DNA of 37,865 nt from Pseudomonadota bacterium (GTDB taxonomy: Bacteria; Myxococcota_A; Polyangia; Fen-1088), in the NCBI GenBank assembly GCA_017881315.1, contig JADGRB010000019.1, positions 1-37,865 on the forward strand, in the 5' to 3' direction. The notes below the pieces were generated by a model. It was not told where the DNA came from. It saw only the letters and a list, made by a program, of their open reading frames with translations, and made no database searches. This document shows positions 17,001 to 25,283 of the stretch, piece after piece. How positions within the stretch are numbered: the first letter of the stretch is position 1; each line of letters opens with the position of its first letter. A program made the position numbers and the translations under genes.

Positions 17001-20000
17001 ATAGCAGCGCGGAGAACAGGCGCTGAACGACTGGCACGAGCGCAGGCTCGATCTTCGTACGCTGCAGCCGCCGCGGGCTGTCCTGTTCGGCGTCACGAAA
17101 CGCCCAACGAACCGTGTGCATCGAACCGTACTTGCGCGCCAGCTCGACCGCGGCGCCGCGCGAGCGACCGACCGTGGTGACGAAGGCCAGAGCGACCGTT
17201 TCCTTCGACGCGAGATCGACACGCGCCGTGAGACTCATGATCGGATCGAGCACGGCTCCGACGCGACCGCGCCCACCCCCTCCGTTCGTGACCAGCGCTC
17301 TCGGAGCTTGGCGGCTCCCGGGACGGCCGAAGAACTCCCCTCGATCGCTTTCGCAGCCCGCCAGCGTCACCCCGGTTCCCTCGCGCACGAGGCGATGCAC
17401 CAGCACGGCGGGCTCTTCTTCCGGCGTTTGAGGGCGGCGCGCAAAGAGTAGGGCGTCGAGCTCGACGACGCGTTCGCTCTCGATGAACATGCTGGAAAAT
17501 GCCGGGTGCGCCGGCGCCTGTCTCGCGTCGAAGAGCACAGGCCTCCCCGCGCTGGTCACCGTGAACCGCCGCGGCCGATTCGTCTCGTTGTGTAGGGTGA
17601 CTTGTCGCAATTCGACGTCGTCGGCCGCCGCAACCGCGACATCGACGTGGACAGAGATCCCCTGGTCGCGGAGATGGAAGTCGACCTTGTGCATCGCGTA
17701 CGTCGTTCGGCCTTCCGCTGAAGTTGCCAGCGAGACGCGCCGGGTCTCCTCGTCGCGCAAGTAGAGCCAGATCCCATCGTCGTCGTGTGTCGCATCGACG
17801 TCGTAGCGCGTGAGCGCTAGCCCCTGCCAACGGAGACCGCCGCCACCTGAACCCGTCAACCAGCTGGTTAGGCGACCGTTGCTCAACACGAATGCCTGCG
17901 GACCGGCCTCTGGCCCGCGGGACCATGGGGTCGGGGGCGCAATGGACGCTGCCGTCTCGACGGCGCCAGCGCGCAGGAGCTTCGTGCCGTCTCCGGTGGG
18001 CCATTCGGTGGGCGGCGCGTCGGGCGCGCGCTCGTTCAGCAATGCCTCGCCGGTCTCGATCAAGGCGTCGGCGTGAAACCGATCGACCATGCTGCGGTCG
18101 TTCAAGAGGTTGCCGAGCGCGACGAGAAGCATTCCCTGGTGATGCGCCATGTACGAACGCACGACGGCAAACGGTTGCCGCTGCCCGCGCGCAAGCTCGC
18201 GCTCCGGCCTGAAATCGAGCGCCTCGAACATTCCGTACGTGCCGAGCATCCCCAGTCTTTCGAGGGCGAGGACGTTGTCGACGACCGCGCGCGGCCGGAT
18301 CGAGATGGCCAGAAGAGACGCATAAGGCGTGACGACCCTATCCTCCTCGAGCCCGCGTTTGAAACCGAGCCCCGGCACCCCGAAGGACCGATATTGATAG
18401 GTCTGCTCCGCGTCGACGCGAGCGTACGCCGACTCCGAGATGCCCCAGGGCTCGTCGTTCTCCTTGGCGTACGCGATCTGGGCGTCCACGACGGCGGCGC
18501 TCGTTCTAGCCAGCAGCGTACCCTCCTGGCTCCTCATCAAGAGGCCCGGCATCAGGTACTCGAACATCGTTCCACCCCACGACAAGAGAGCAGGGGTGCC
18601 CGCCACCCGTGTCATCGGTCGGCCGAGCGCGTACCAATGGGCTTCCGGCACGTCGCGCTTCACGATGGCCAGATAGCTCGCGAGCCGTGCCTCCGATGCC
18701 AGGAGGTCGTAGTGGTGCCCATCGTTCTGGTCGATCGTCGCGTTGTAGCCGATATGAAAGAGCTTCCTGTCGGCGTCGTAGAGGAGCTTGAAGTCCATCC
18801 CCCGCACCTCCTCGTCCGCGCGCGCGCCGAGCGCCAAGAGCTCTCCTGCCAGCGCAGTGGCGTTGACCTCCGCGATCCGAAACGCTTCCTCGAGCCGCTT
18901 CGCCGAGGCGTCGAGCTCGGGGGCTGCCTCTCCACGCTGGCGCCGCTCACCTTCCTTCGCGGCGAGAGCGGCGCTGTGGCGCCGCGCGACATCCGGGATC
19001 TCATCGAGCCGAAGCTCCGTCGGCAGATCGATCCCGTGGGCGGCCGTGTCGTCCTTCAGGGCGAGCCAAGGGAGCAGAGAATCGAGCTCGCGTCGCATCT
19101 GCCGGAGCTGCTGGTGCAGCCTATCGATCGACGTTCGCAGGGCATGCAGGAGATCGGGTTCATGCCGAGGCGCGCCCGTCTCCAGGAACGCGAGTAGCTC
19201 CCGATCGAGCACGGCCGAGGTCTCTTCGCACAGGGTCCGGAGCGACGCATAGGCGTCATGAAGGTTGTCGCGTCCGCGCAGAGCCTCCTGACCCATGCGC
19301 GCGATGATCGACCGGAGCGATACGACCGTGGCGCGCGGTGCCGACTCCACGACCTCCGCGAGAAGATCGATCGAGTCGCGAAGACCATCCCACGCCTCGG
19401 CGCGAACGACGGGAGCGGTTGCCACCTCTTTGCACCCGTGCTTGAGCGCCAAGAGACATCCCGCGAAGTTCCCGCTGTCGACCGTCGAGACGTAGCGTGG
19501 AAGAAGTGGCTGCAGGTTCCTCGTGTCGTACCAATTGAAGAGATGCCCCTGGTAGTGCGGCATGCGCGTGATGCTGTCGAAGGCCCGTCGCGCGCGGAGC
19601 GACAGCTCGCTCGGACCTATGTACCCAAAGTCGTACGCCGAGAGCGTCGCGATGAGCGCGAGACCGATATTGGTCGGGGACGTGCGATGGGCCGTCTGCT
19701 CGCGCGGCTCCTCCTGGTAGTTGTCGATTGGCAACCACTGGTCGTTCGGCCCGACGAAAACATCGAAGAAGCGCCACGTCCGGCGCGCGAGCAACCGCAG
19801 TTTCCGGCGCTCGCGGTCAGTGACATGCTCGGTGCGCAAGCGAGAGGGCTGGCCGACCCAGAGCGCGATCTCGGGAGCCAACAACCAAAGTGCCAGGAGA
19901 GGCGCCGCGACGACCAACGCCGGCGGTCGCACACCCGCGACGAGCGCGGTGAGCCCGAGCGCCAGAAGCGGTGACGAGGTCATCATGTGCCAGCACACGG

Positions 20001-22542
20001 CGCGCGGAGACCGCGTCGCGATCCCGAACGCCGTGTGCGCGGCGCTCGTCCATTGCAAGAGGTGCTTTCGAGTTATGGCCTTTCTCACGAACACGCGAAA
20101 GATGGCGTCGACGACGACCCCCGCCTCGTACGCGAGAAACACGATCGCCAGAGCGCTCCGCCCCATCTGCTCGATGCGCACGCGACGGCCCCTCGCGAGC
20201 GCCGGCAAGGCCGGCGCCAGGAGAAGCGCGAGCGCTCCGAGCGTCCAAAGCACCGGACTTCCCGGCAGCCAGGTCCAGCCGAGGACGAGAAGCACGAGAA
20301 GGAAGGGGCTCGTGAGGCTGCGGCGAAGGTTGTCGGCGATCTTCCATCGATCGATGTGCACGAGCGTGTTCCGACTCAAGTCCCCGTGCGCGGAAGGAAC
20401 CTTGGTGAGGAGCCACGGAGCGAGTTGCCAGTCGCCCCGCACCCAGCGGTGCATCCGCAGAGCGTACGACGGGTAAGTGTCGGGGTAGTTTTCGAACAGA
20501 ACGACGTCGGTGGCGAGCGCAGTTCGTCCCTGGATCCCCTCGAAAAGGTCGTGGCTAACGAGCGCGTTCTCGGGTACGCAGCCTTCGACGCTGCGCGCGA
20601 ACGCGTCGACGTCGTAGATCGCTTTGCCGACATAGATCCCGGTGCCGAAGAGGTCCTGATACAGCTCGGAGCAGGCGTGCGTATAGATGTCGAAGCCGAT
20701 GTCGCCCGCAAACAGTCGCGAGAACAACGTCCGGCGCGAGCTTGAAGGAGACGTCTCGATCCGAGGTTGAACGACCGTGTACCCCGCGATGACGCGGCCC
20801 GTATCGGCGTCGAAGGCTGGGCGGTTCAAGGGGTGATCGAGAAGCCCCACGAGCCGATGTGCACTGCCCATCGGCAGCTCCGTGTCGCTGTCGAGTGTGA
20901 TGACGAATCGGATCCCCAAGAGCCCTTCGGGATCGCCGACGTGACGGGAGTAGCTCGTTGTCGCGTCTCCGCGGAGCAGGCGATTGAGCTCCTCGAGCTT
21001 CCCTCGTTTCCGCTCCCACCCCATGAAGCGTTCTTCCGATGGATTCCAGCGCGGACTCCGATGCAGAAGGTGAAACGGACCGTGGCCGTTCTTGCCGTGC
21101 TTCATGTTGAGCGCCGCGATTCCCTGCGAGGCTCTCTCGAGCAGCGGCCCGTCCTTCGAGGCGTCCAGCAGCGCCTTCGCATCGACATCGTCGGTGAGCA
21201 GCGCAAACCGAAGCTGCGGATCGGGATTCGAAAGATAGTGAAGCTCGACTTGCCGTAACATTCCTGCCACGTCCTCGGAGCTCCCGAGCAGCGTCGGTAT
21301 CACGACGAGAGTCTTCGTGTCGCTGGGCAACCCGTTCCTGAAGTCGAGCTTCGGTAGAGTTCGGGGCGGGAGTAGGTGTGCGAATGCGGACTGCAGGATG
21401 GCGACGGCCAGAGACGAGGCCGGCACGACGGCAATCAACATCGCCACGACGATCGACGCGAGACTGACGTTCTCGTGAGTTAGCGCGAGGTAACAGGGCA
21501 CCGCGAGAACTGCGAGGCAGGTGAGCAGCGCGAGCGGCAGGAGGTAAGAAACCGTCGGCCAGGACGTGAGGAAGCGGGGGATGCGTTCGAGCCCCGTGGG
21601 ACGATACCCGAGCCGTTGTTCCAGCGCGGCCCGTCCTTCGGCGACGAGGTAGCAGCCGACGTGCCCCCGGCGTTCGTCCGAAGTGTTCTCTCGTGCGAGC
21701 GTGATTGCGAGCTTGGCGACGTCTTCCTCGGTGCCACCCGTGGCCCACGCGAGCGCTTCGATCACTTTTCGGTAGGAGTCGCAGGTCTCGAAGTCCATTC
21801 GCGCGTAGACCCGCGCCGGATCGGTGCGCAGGATGGCTTCGACCCGATTGGTCTTCTCGAAGAAGGCCTTCCAATCGATGGCGTCGAGCACACGCAACGC
21901 CCGGATCGACCGCTCGACGCCCACGCCGGGGTCGACAGAGATCGAGTCGAACTTACCCTCGTCCGAAAGACGCAGGTCGGAGGAGCGACGATTGTCGTCG
22001 TGGACGGGTACGTGGAGCCTGTGGAGAAACTCGAGGAGGTGCCGCAGCACCATCGCGCGCAACATCGTGGGCAGGGCCCACAGCTCGGCAATCGTGAGCG
22101 GAGACACCTCTTGATAGGCGTCGACGAAGCGCCGCAAGGCGGCGAGGTCGAACATCACGCCGCATGTCGCGACGAGCTCGCGCGCCAGGGCATCGACGCG
22201 CGGCCGCCCTTTCGCGGGACCTGATGCCAGTTGCGGGAGGTGACGAACGAAGCCGCGCGGGAGCTCGTCCTCGACCTGTCGCGCGACTCGACGAATCAAG
22301 TAGTAGTTGTCGAGAAACCACTCGGCTGGCTTCTGGATCGTCGCGTCGCCCAAGTCCCTGGCGGCGAGGTGCCGTCGTGCGCGCTCGAGGCGGCGCGCCA
22401 CCGGGGCGGGCTCGAAGATGTGCCCGATGAACCGCGCCGCGCGTTCGAGATCCCGCTGCATTTGGGCAAGGGTACGCGCCTCGACTTCGAGGGCCTCAGG
22501 CGTCGCGGCGCTGTGTGGGGTGGTGTCTTGTGCGGGGGTCAC
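14038..22542 (-). CDS. ndvB: cyclic beta-1,2-glucan synthase (GT84 plus GH94)
   Basis: This 2834-residue inner-membrane enzyme matches NdvB/ChvB, which elongates and cyclises beta-1,2-glucan from UDP-glucose for the periplasm. Segments in order: a soluble N-terminal region; a TM pair at about 328-385; a glycosyltransferase domain with VITLDSDTELPMG near 550 and MHRWVRGDWQLAPWLL near 700; a membrane cluster at about 738-895; a glucoamylase-like domain at about 950-1480 (FEYLMPGLLMRS, YMAHHQGMLLVALGN); two GH94 N-terminal-type beta-sandwich domains near 1530-1780 and 2045-2300; and the GH94 phosphorylase catalytic domain with MGDGDWNDGMSRVG near 2491. Length and order agree with alphaproteobacterial NdvB. 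The GTG start overlaps the upstream stress-protein stop (GTGA). Beta-1,2 linkage and cyclisation are inferred from the family. Confidence 0.93.
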   Translation of the reverse strand: MTPAQDTTPHSAATPEALEVEARTLAQMQRDLERAARFIGHIFEPAPVARRLERARRHLAARDLGDATIQKPAEWFLDNYYLIRRVARQVEDELPRGFVRHLPQLASGPAKGRPRVDALARELVATCGVMFDLAALRRFVDAYQEVSPLTIAELWALPTMLRAMVLRHLLEFLHRLHVPVHDDNRRSSDLRLSDEGKFDSISVDPGVGVERSIRALRVLDAIDWKAFFEKTNRVEAILRTDPARVYARMDFETCDSYRKVIEALAWATGGTEEDVAKLAITLARENTSDERRGHVGCYLVAEGRAALEQRLGYRPTGLERIPRFLTSWPTVSYLLPLALLTCLAVLAVPCYLALTHENVSLASIVVAMLIAVVPASSLAVAILQSAFAHLLPPRTLPKLDFRNGLPSDTKTLVVIPTLLGSSEDVAGMLRQVELHYLSNPDPQLRFALLTDDVDAKALLDASKDGPLLERASQGIAALNMKHGKNGHGPFHLLHRSPRWNPSEERFMGWERKRGKLEELNRLLRGDATTSYSRHVGDPEGLLGIRFVITLDSDTELPMGSAHRLVGLLDHPLNRPAFDADTGRVIAGYTVVQPRIETSPSSSRRTLFSRLFAGDIGFDIYTHACSELYQDLFGTGIYVGKAIYDVDAFARSVEGCVPENALVSHDLFEGIQGRTALATDVVLFENYPDTYPSYALRMHRWVRGDWQLAPWLLTKVPSAHGDLSRNTLVHIDRWKIADNLRRSLTSPFLLVLLVLGWTWLPGSPVLWTLGALALLLAPALPALARGRRVRIEQMGRSALAIVFLAYEAGVVVDAIFRVFVRKAITRKHLLQWTSAAHTAFGIATRSPRAVCWHMMTSSPLLALGLTALVAGVRPPALVVAAPLLALWLLAPEIALWVGQPSRLRTEHVTDRERRKLRLLARRTWRFFDVFVGPNDQWLPIDNYQEEPREQTAHRTSPTNIGLALIATLSAYDFGYIGPSELSLRARRAFDSITRMPHYQGHLFNWYDTRNLQPLLPRYVSTVDSGNFAGCLLALKHGCKEVATAPVVRAEAWDGLRDSIDLLAEVVESAPRATVVSLRSIIARMGQEALRGRDNLHDAYASLRTLCEETSAVLDRELLAFLETGAPRHEPDLLHALRTSIDRLHQQLRQMRRELDSLLPWLALKDDTAAHGIDLPTELRLDEIPDVARRHSAALAAKEGERRQRGEAAPELDASAKRLEEAFRIAEVNATALAGELLALGARADEEVRGMDFKLLYDADRKLFHIGYNATIDQNDGHHYDLLASEARLASYLAIVKRDVPEAHWYALGRPMTRVAGTPALLSWGGTMFEYLMPGLLMRSQEGTLLARTSAAVVDAQIAYAKENDEPWGISESAYARVDAEQTYQYRSFGVPGLGFKRGLEEDRVVTPYASLLAISIRPRAVVDNVLALERLGMLGTYGMFEALDFRPERELARGQRQPFAVVRSYMAHHQGMLLVALGNLLNDRSMVDRFHADALIETGEALLNERAPDAPPTEWPTGDGTKLLRAGAVETAASIAPPTPWSRGPEAGPQAFVLSNGRLTSWLTGSGGGGLRWQGLALTRYDVDATHDDDGIWLYLRDEETRRVSLATSAEGRTTYAMHKVDFHLRDQGISVHVDVAVAAADDVELRQVTLHNETNRPRRFTVTSAGRPVLFDARQAPAHPAFSSMFIESERVVELDALLFARRPQTPEEEPAVLVHRLVREGTGVTLAGCESDRGEFFGRPGSRQAPRALVTNGGGGRGRVGAVLDPIMSLTARVDLASKETVALAFVTTVGRSRGAAVELARKYGSMHTVRWAFRDAEQDSPRRLQRTKIEPALVPVVQRLFSALLFAEPTLRVPPSARAAAPPCQRRLWGRGISGDDPIVLVRVNDPDAPLLREALAAQRYLRSCGVRFELVLVDEKASGYITEAAGTLRSMLVVNEAEEWLNRSGGVFVVAADQVPESELRHLEACARVVLDTRDGSLASRLERVAGPPPNLPRFEPVLVGEAALHPRPRPELLFDNGTGGFTADGREYVVEVLPGKEPPAPWCNVLANPAFGCLVSESSLGPTWSLNSGENRLTPWRNDPVFDTPSEALYLRDEETAEVWSPTPLPAGQGASTRVRHGAGYTTYERGSHGLDQELTVFVPPDAALKVVRLRLKNTSARHRRLTATYYAEWVLGSRREWQRPYIVSEFDRDHACLLATCDWNAEFGGRVAFLASKNDAHGFTADRTEFLGRRGDYARPEALERWGLSGRVDLGADPCAVIQVHLELAPGQELETHFILGQSSHREEALQLVARFRDGGVVEATWRGLRAYWDDVLGRVRVRTPEPSMDLMLNRWLLYQTLTSRVFGRTGFYQSSGAFGYRDQLQDVLALLHAAPEIARAHILEAAKHQFEEGDVLHWWHPPSGRGVRTRCSDDLAWLPFVTGEYVGATGDTAILEEVVPFLAGEPLRPDEHDRYAQYETSASSAPLFEHCRRAIEHAVTQGVHGLPLMGDGDWNDGMSRVGVKGRGESVWLGWFLCATMDRFADLSMRRGDDIEASRWRARAEALRARIKDVAWDGAWYLRAFHDDGSLVGSAKSRECRIDSIAQSWAVLSKDKNDGTESRMRAAVRAADEQLLREADRLVLLFWPPFNSPLHDPGYVRAYPPGVRENGGQYTHAATWLGFAHAALGDGEDAERIFRLLNPILRARTAPDAARYRVEPYALAGDIYSCPPWVGRGGWTWYTGSAAWMWRLGVEAILGIRKEDGHLRVEPCIPPSWPGFEAWVRLGERSIHIVVENPDRVASGVATMTLDGVKLESNRMCVDPNTVGTHEIHVRLGSSTPGRQNLQLLASGS

Positions 22543-23567
22543 ACGCTCTCCGATGCGTAGCTTGCTCGCAAATGAGGCGACTCTAGCTTCGCATCGATGT
22601 TCTGAGGTCGGTGGAGATCGCCCTCAGGGAGGTCTTGAATGACGAGCAACGGAACGATCGAATGGGTGAGAAGGAACGTCGTCACACTTCCGAAGGACCG
22701 CGCCGAATCGCAGGCCGCTCCGTGCGCCGAAAGTATGATGAGGTCGGTCTGCTCCTTCCGTGCAATGTCGAGGAGGCACTGACGCTCGTTCGCGTGCCGA
22801 ACGACGAGCGTGTGCACGGACGTGCCCTGGTGCGCCAGTCGCTCCTGGAGGTGCTGGAGGTACCGCTTGGCGGCAAGCTCCACGCGCACCGCGAGCTTCT
22901 GCGCGAGCTCCACCCCTTCGGCCGCGTGTAGCAACGGCGTCGGGAGAGGTTCCTGGACCACGTGGACGAGGAGGATGTCCGCGTCATGAGCGCTCGCCAG
23001 GTGCGTGGCAGCCGGCAGGACGCTCTCGCTTCGCAGGGATCCGTCGAGCGGAACGAGGATGCGCCTGGGAGTCACCGCGATCGAACCCGTCGACGACGAC
23101 GGAGCGATGAGCACGGAGTTATGCGCGATGGCGAGAACCTGTTGGACGGTGCTCCCGAGGGTCCACGGGGTGATTCCACCTTCACCATGGCTCCCGAGCA
23201 CGGTGAGGTCCGCCCCGATCTCATGCGCCAGGTCGACGATGCGCTCCGCCGGGTGGCCTTGCTCGAGCCTCACACTGACCGGGTGCCCCAGGGCTTGCGA
23301 GGCTTCTTTCCCGAACTTCTCGAGATAGCCTTGCGCTTCTTGCCTGGAGATTTCCCAGCTGAGGGCGTCGTGAGGCTGCGGCCCCGATTGCTCTTGGTGA
23401 GGTTGCATGACGTGCAGGAGCGTAATGTCGCTCCCAAACGCCTTCGCGAACGATACCGCGTAAGGCACGCATACCTCGGAGAATGCGGAGCGGTCCAAGC
23501 ACACGAGGATGCGACGCCCGTGGAGCTTGCTGTCCGAGGGACGAGATGGTGTAGCGGCTGTGGCCAT
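22539..23567 (-). CDS. tandem universal stress protein (two UspA domains)
   Basis: A 342-residue cytoplasmic protein with two Usp domains. Domain 1 (about 18-165) starts RRILVCLDRSAFSE and has GSHGEGGITPWTLGS, a perfect G-2x-G-9x-G-S ATP-binding motif. Domain 2 (about 178-325) starts RRILVPLDGSLRSE and has SAHGAACDSARSFGS, with the first Gly replaced by Ser, so it may bind ATP less well. The start at 23567 is chosen over a longer frame to 23894 because AAAGGGGTGAC precedes it and the domain begins soon after. Its stop overlaps the GTG start of the cyclic glucan synthase, implying coordinated expression with osmoprotective glucan synthesis. Confidence 0.93.
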   Translation of the reverse strand: MATAATPSRPSDSKLHGRRILVCLDRSAFSEVCVPYAVSFAKAFGSDITLLHVMQPHQEQSGPQPHDALSWEISRQEAQGYLEKFGKEASQALGHPVSVRLEQGHPAERIVDLAHEIGADLTVLGSHGEGGITPWTLGSTVQQVLAIAHNSVLIAPSSSTGSIAVTPRRILVPLDGSLRSESVLPAATHLASAHDADILLVHVVQEPLPTPLLHAAEGVELAQKLAVRVELAAKRYLQHLQERLAHQGTSVHTLVVRHANERQCLLDIARKEQTDLIILSAHGAACDSARSFGSVTTFLLTHSIVPLLVIQDLPEGDLHRPQNIDAKLESPHLRASYASESV

Positions 23568-24142
23568 GTCACCCCTTTGGTGCAAGACACTTGCCATGGA
23601 GCGCCAGGAAGGTGGTTTCGCGCATCGACCGCCGCGTCGGATCTCCGGAGACCGCTCGCGATGCGCATATTCAGCGCCGGTGCGAAGACCTGCCGCAGAG
23701 ACGCGCAAGTCTTGCGAGACCGGATGGCCGAATCTGGCCGTCGTGAAGGCCAAGTGGAAGGGTTGGATCGCGGCGGTGCTCACGCTGATGCGCAAGATCG
23801 ATCGCGCGATCACCGATGGCGAAGAGGAGGGCTTCGGTGAAGCCGCACGTCCGGGAGGGCACCGGGAGGATTCTCGGCGCGACGGTGGTCGCAAGCCATG
23901 CCGGGGACCTCATCAACGAGATCTCGCTCGCCATGAGCGCAGGACTCGATCATGACGCTCTTGCGCACGTCAATCAGCCGTATCCGACGCAGACGCAGGC
24001 GATCAAGATGGCGGCCGACCCCTACGCCCGATCTCGTCGGCAAGCGATCAGAAAGTGGCTAACGACGAAGTGGCTGTCGTGGTGACGAGAAGCCTGGCTG
24101 CACAAGCGGGCGATCTCGCCTCCTGGTCCTGGTCATTCGTCT
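23568..24142. other. 575-nt stretch without an intact gene
   Basis: This gap separates the stress-protein/glucan synthase pair from the CsbD-like gene. It holds the frameshifted oxidoreductase fragment at 23791-24085. Bases 23568-23790 should contain the promoter of the stress-protein gene, but I see no clear -35/-10 pair, repeat or terminator there. Confidence 0.5.
23791..24085 (+). pseudogene. C-terminal remnant of a flavin-dependent pyridine-nucleotide disulfide oxidoreductase, frameshifted
   Basis: The frame reads RKIDRAITDGEEEGF, then after one extra G at 23836-23837 continues in the next frame as VKPHVREGTGRILGATVVA and SHAGDLINEISLAMSAGL, later HVNQPYPTQTQAIKMAAD. This is the C-terminal dimerisation domain of the dihydrolipoamide dehydrogenase/mercuric reductase family (DGE-x-EGF-x-K-x-x-V, G-x-ILGA-x-x-x-x-x-AG-x-x-I, P-x-P-T-x-x-E). 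The normal H-P-Y-P is changed to Q-P-Y-P, so the catalytic His is also lost. The FAD- and NAD-binding domains are missing. It is a dead fragment. Confidence 0.65.
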
Positions 24143-24337
24143 TTACTCGTCCTGGGACTTCTTGCCTTCGCGAGCGATGTTCTGCTCGACGTCACCGACC
24201 TTCGCTTGAATCGCGCCCTTGGCTCGTTCGATCGCGCCCTTGACCTCCGTCCTGCGGTTGCCGGTCGCGGCACCCACGGCCTCCTTCGCTCGCCCCTTGA
24301 GATTCTCCGCTCTTCCCTTGATCTGATCTTTGTTCAT
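24143..24337 (-). CDS. CsbD-like stress protein
   Basis: A 64-residue highly charged, helical protein that begins MNKDQIKGRAENLKGRAKEA and has the repeated K-G-x-x-x-x-x-x-G pattern of the CsbD family, whose members are induced by general stress in many bacteria. The exact biochemical role is unknown. The start at 24337 is set by a strong GAGGAGAAGG 5 nt upstream; the longer open frame to 24514 is not family-like. It is transcribed divergently from the SpoIIE-type phosphatase across a 128-nt gap. Confidence 0.93.
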   Translation of the reverse strand: MNKDQIKGRAENLKGRAKEAVGAATGNRRTEVKGAIERAKGAIQAKVGDVEQNIAREGKKSQDE

Positions 24338-24465
24338 TGGCCTTCTCCTCGCAGGATCGCGGTGCAAGGTTCGAGCCACGCGCGCGCCGGAACGCGCGCG
24401 AGCCACGCCACTCCTGGCATCGTGGTTGGCACGCCGTGTGCCTCCCTCGTGCTCAATGAAAGTCC

Positions 24466-25215
24466 TTGGGCACCGGAGAGGATGCGGCGAGCGCGGCAAG
24501 CGGCTCTGTCGCAACTAGGCCTCACGTCTTGGACCATCTCGGAAAGCATGGACACGTCGCGGTCGGCCGCCGACACGCCGACGAGCCCGGAGGCGACTTC
24601 GCGATCGTCGCCCCCTCTTGGGACGGCCATATCTTCTGCCTCCTCGGTGACGTCACCGGTCACGGCAGGCACGCCGCGCGCTTCGCCAGCGAGCTGGACC
24701 GGTTCGTGCGCGACTTCGCCAAGCGGCTCCATCCAGGGGCGCTGCTCGGGGAACTCAACGCTCTCATCGAGGCGGGGTGGGCCCCCAACATCTTCGTGAG
24801 TGCCGTCTGTCTCTCCCTCGACGCAGAGCACGGCTGCGGGGCGGTCGCGGTCGCCGGGCAACTGCCACCCGTCGTGCGAACGAGGACCACCCACCCGCTG
24901 GCGATCGTCTCGGGCCCGCCCCTGGGCGTGGTCTCGGGCCAAGTCTACCTGGACACCCCGTTCGAGCTCGCGGACGGCGACGTGATGGTGCTCGTGACCG
25001 ACGGGATCACGGACCCGCTCGGCACGGACCTGGACGCGCTCGGCGTGGAGGCTCTCATCGAGATGGTCGACGGCGCCCCGCGGAACCTCACGGAGCTGTG
25101 CGCCGGAATCTTGAAGGCGACCGAGACGCGCGGATCGCACGACGACGCGACCGTCATCGCCATCGCGCGGAGCACTTGGGCGCTCGGCCATCCGCTCTGC
25201 AGCATCGGTTCCTGA
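24466..25215 (+). CDS. SpoIIE-type PP2C serine phosphatase
   Basis: A 249-residue protein that is essentially one PPM/SpoIIE phosphatase domain. Metal-binding and catalytic motifs are present in order: EPGGDFAIV, CLLGDVTGHGRHAARFA, FVSAVCLSLD, GPPLGVV, LVTDGITDPLG, and GSHDDATVIAIA. Such phosphatases usually dephosphorylate anti-sigma-factor antagonists, controlling a general stress sigma factor. Here there is no attached sensor domain and no adjacent anti-sigma pair. The TTG at 24466 is the earliest start in this frame but has a poor ribosome site, so the true start may be a little further in. It converges on the P-type ATPase gene with a 68-nt gap lacking a clear terminator. Confidence 0.88.
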   Translation: MGTGEDAASAASGSVATRPHVLDHLGKHGHVAVGRRHADEPGGDFAIVAPSWDGHIFCLLGDVTGHGRHAARFASELDRFVRDFAKRLHPGALLGELNALIEAGWAPNIFVSAVCLSLDAEHGCGAVAVAGQLPPVVRTRTTHPLAIVSGPPLGVVSGQVYLDTPFELADGDVMVLVTDGITDPLGTDLDALGVEALIEMVDGAPRNLTELCAGILKATETRGSHDDATVIAIARSTWALGHPLCSIGS

Positions 25216-25283
25216 TTGCCCTGCTGCCCTCTGACTTGCTGTTGACGTTGCTGCCCCTGCGGCTGCGGCGCCTGCCGGGACCC

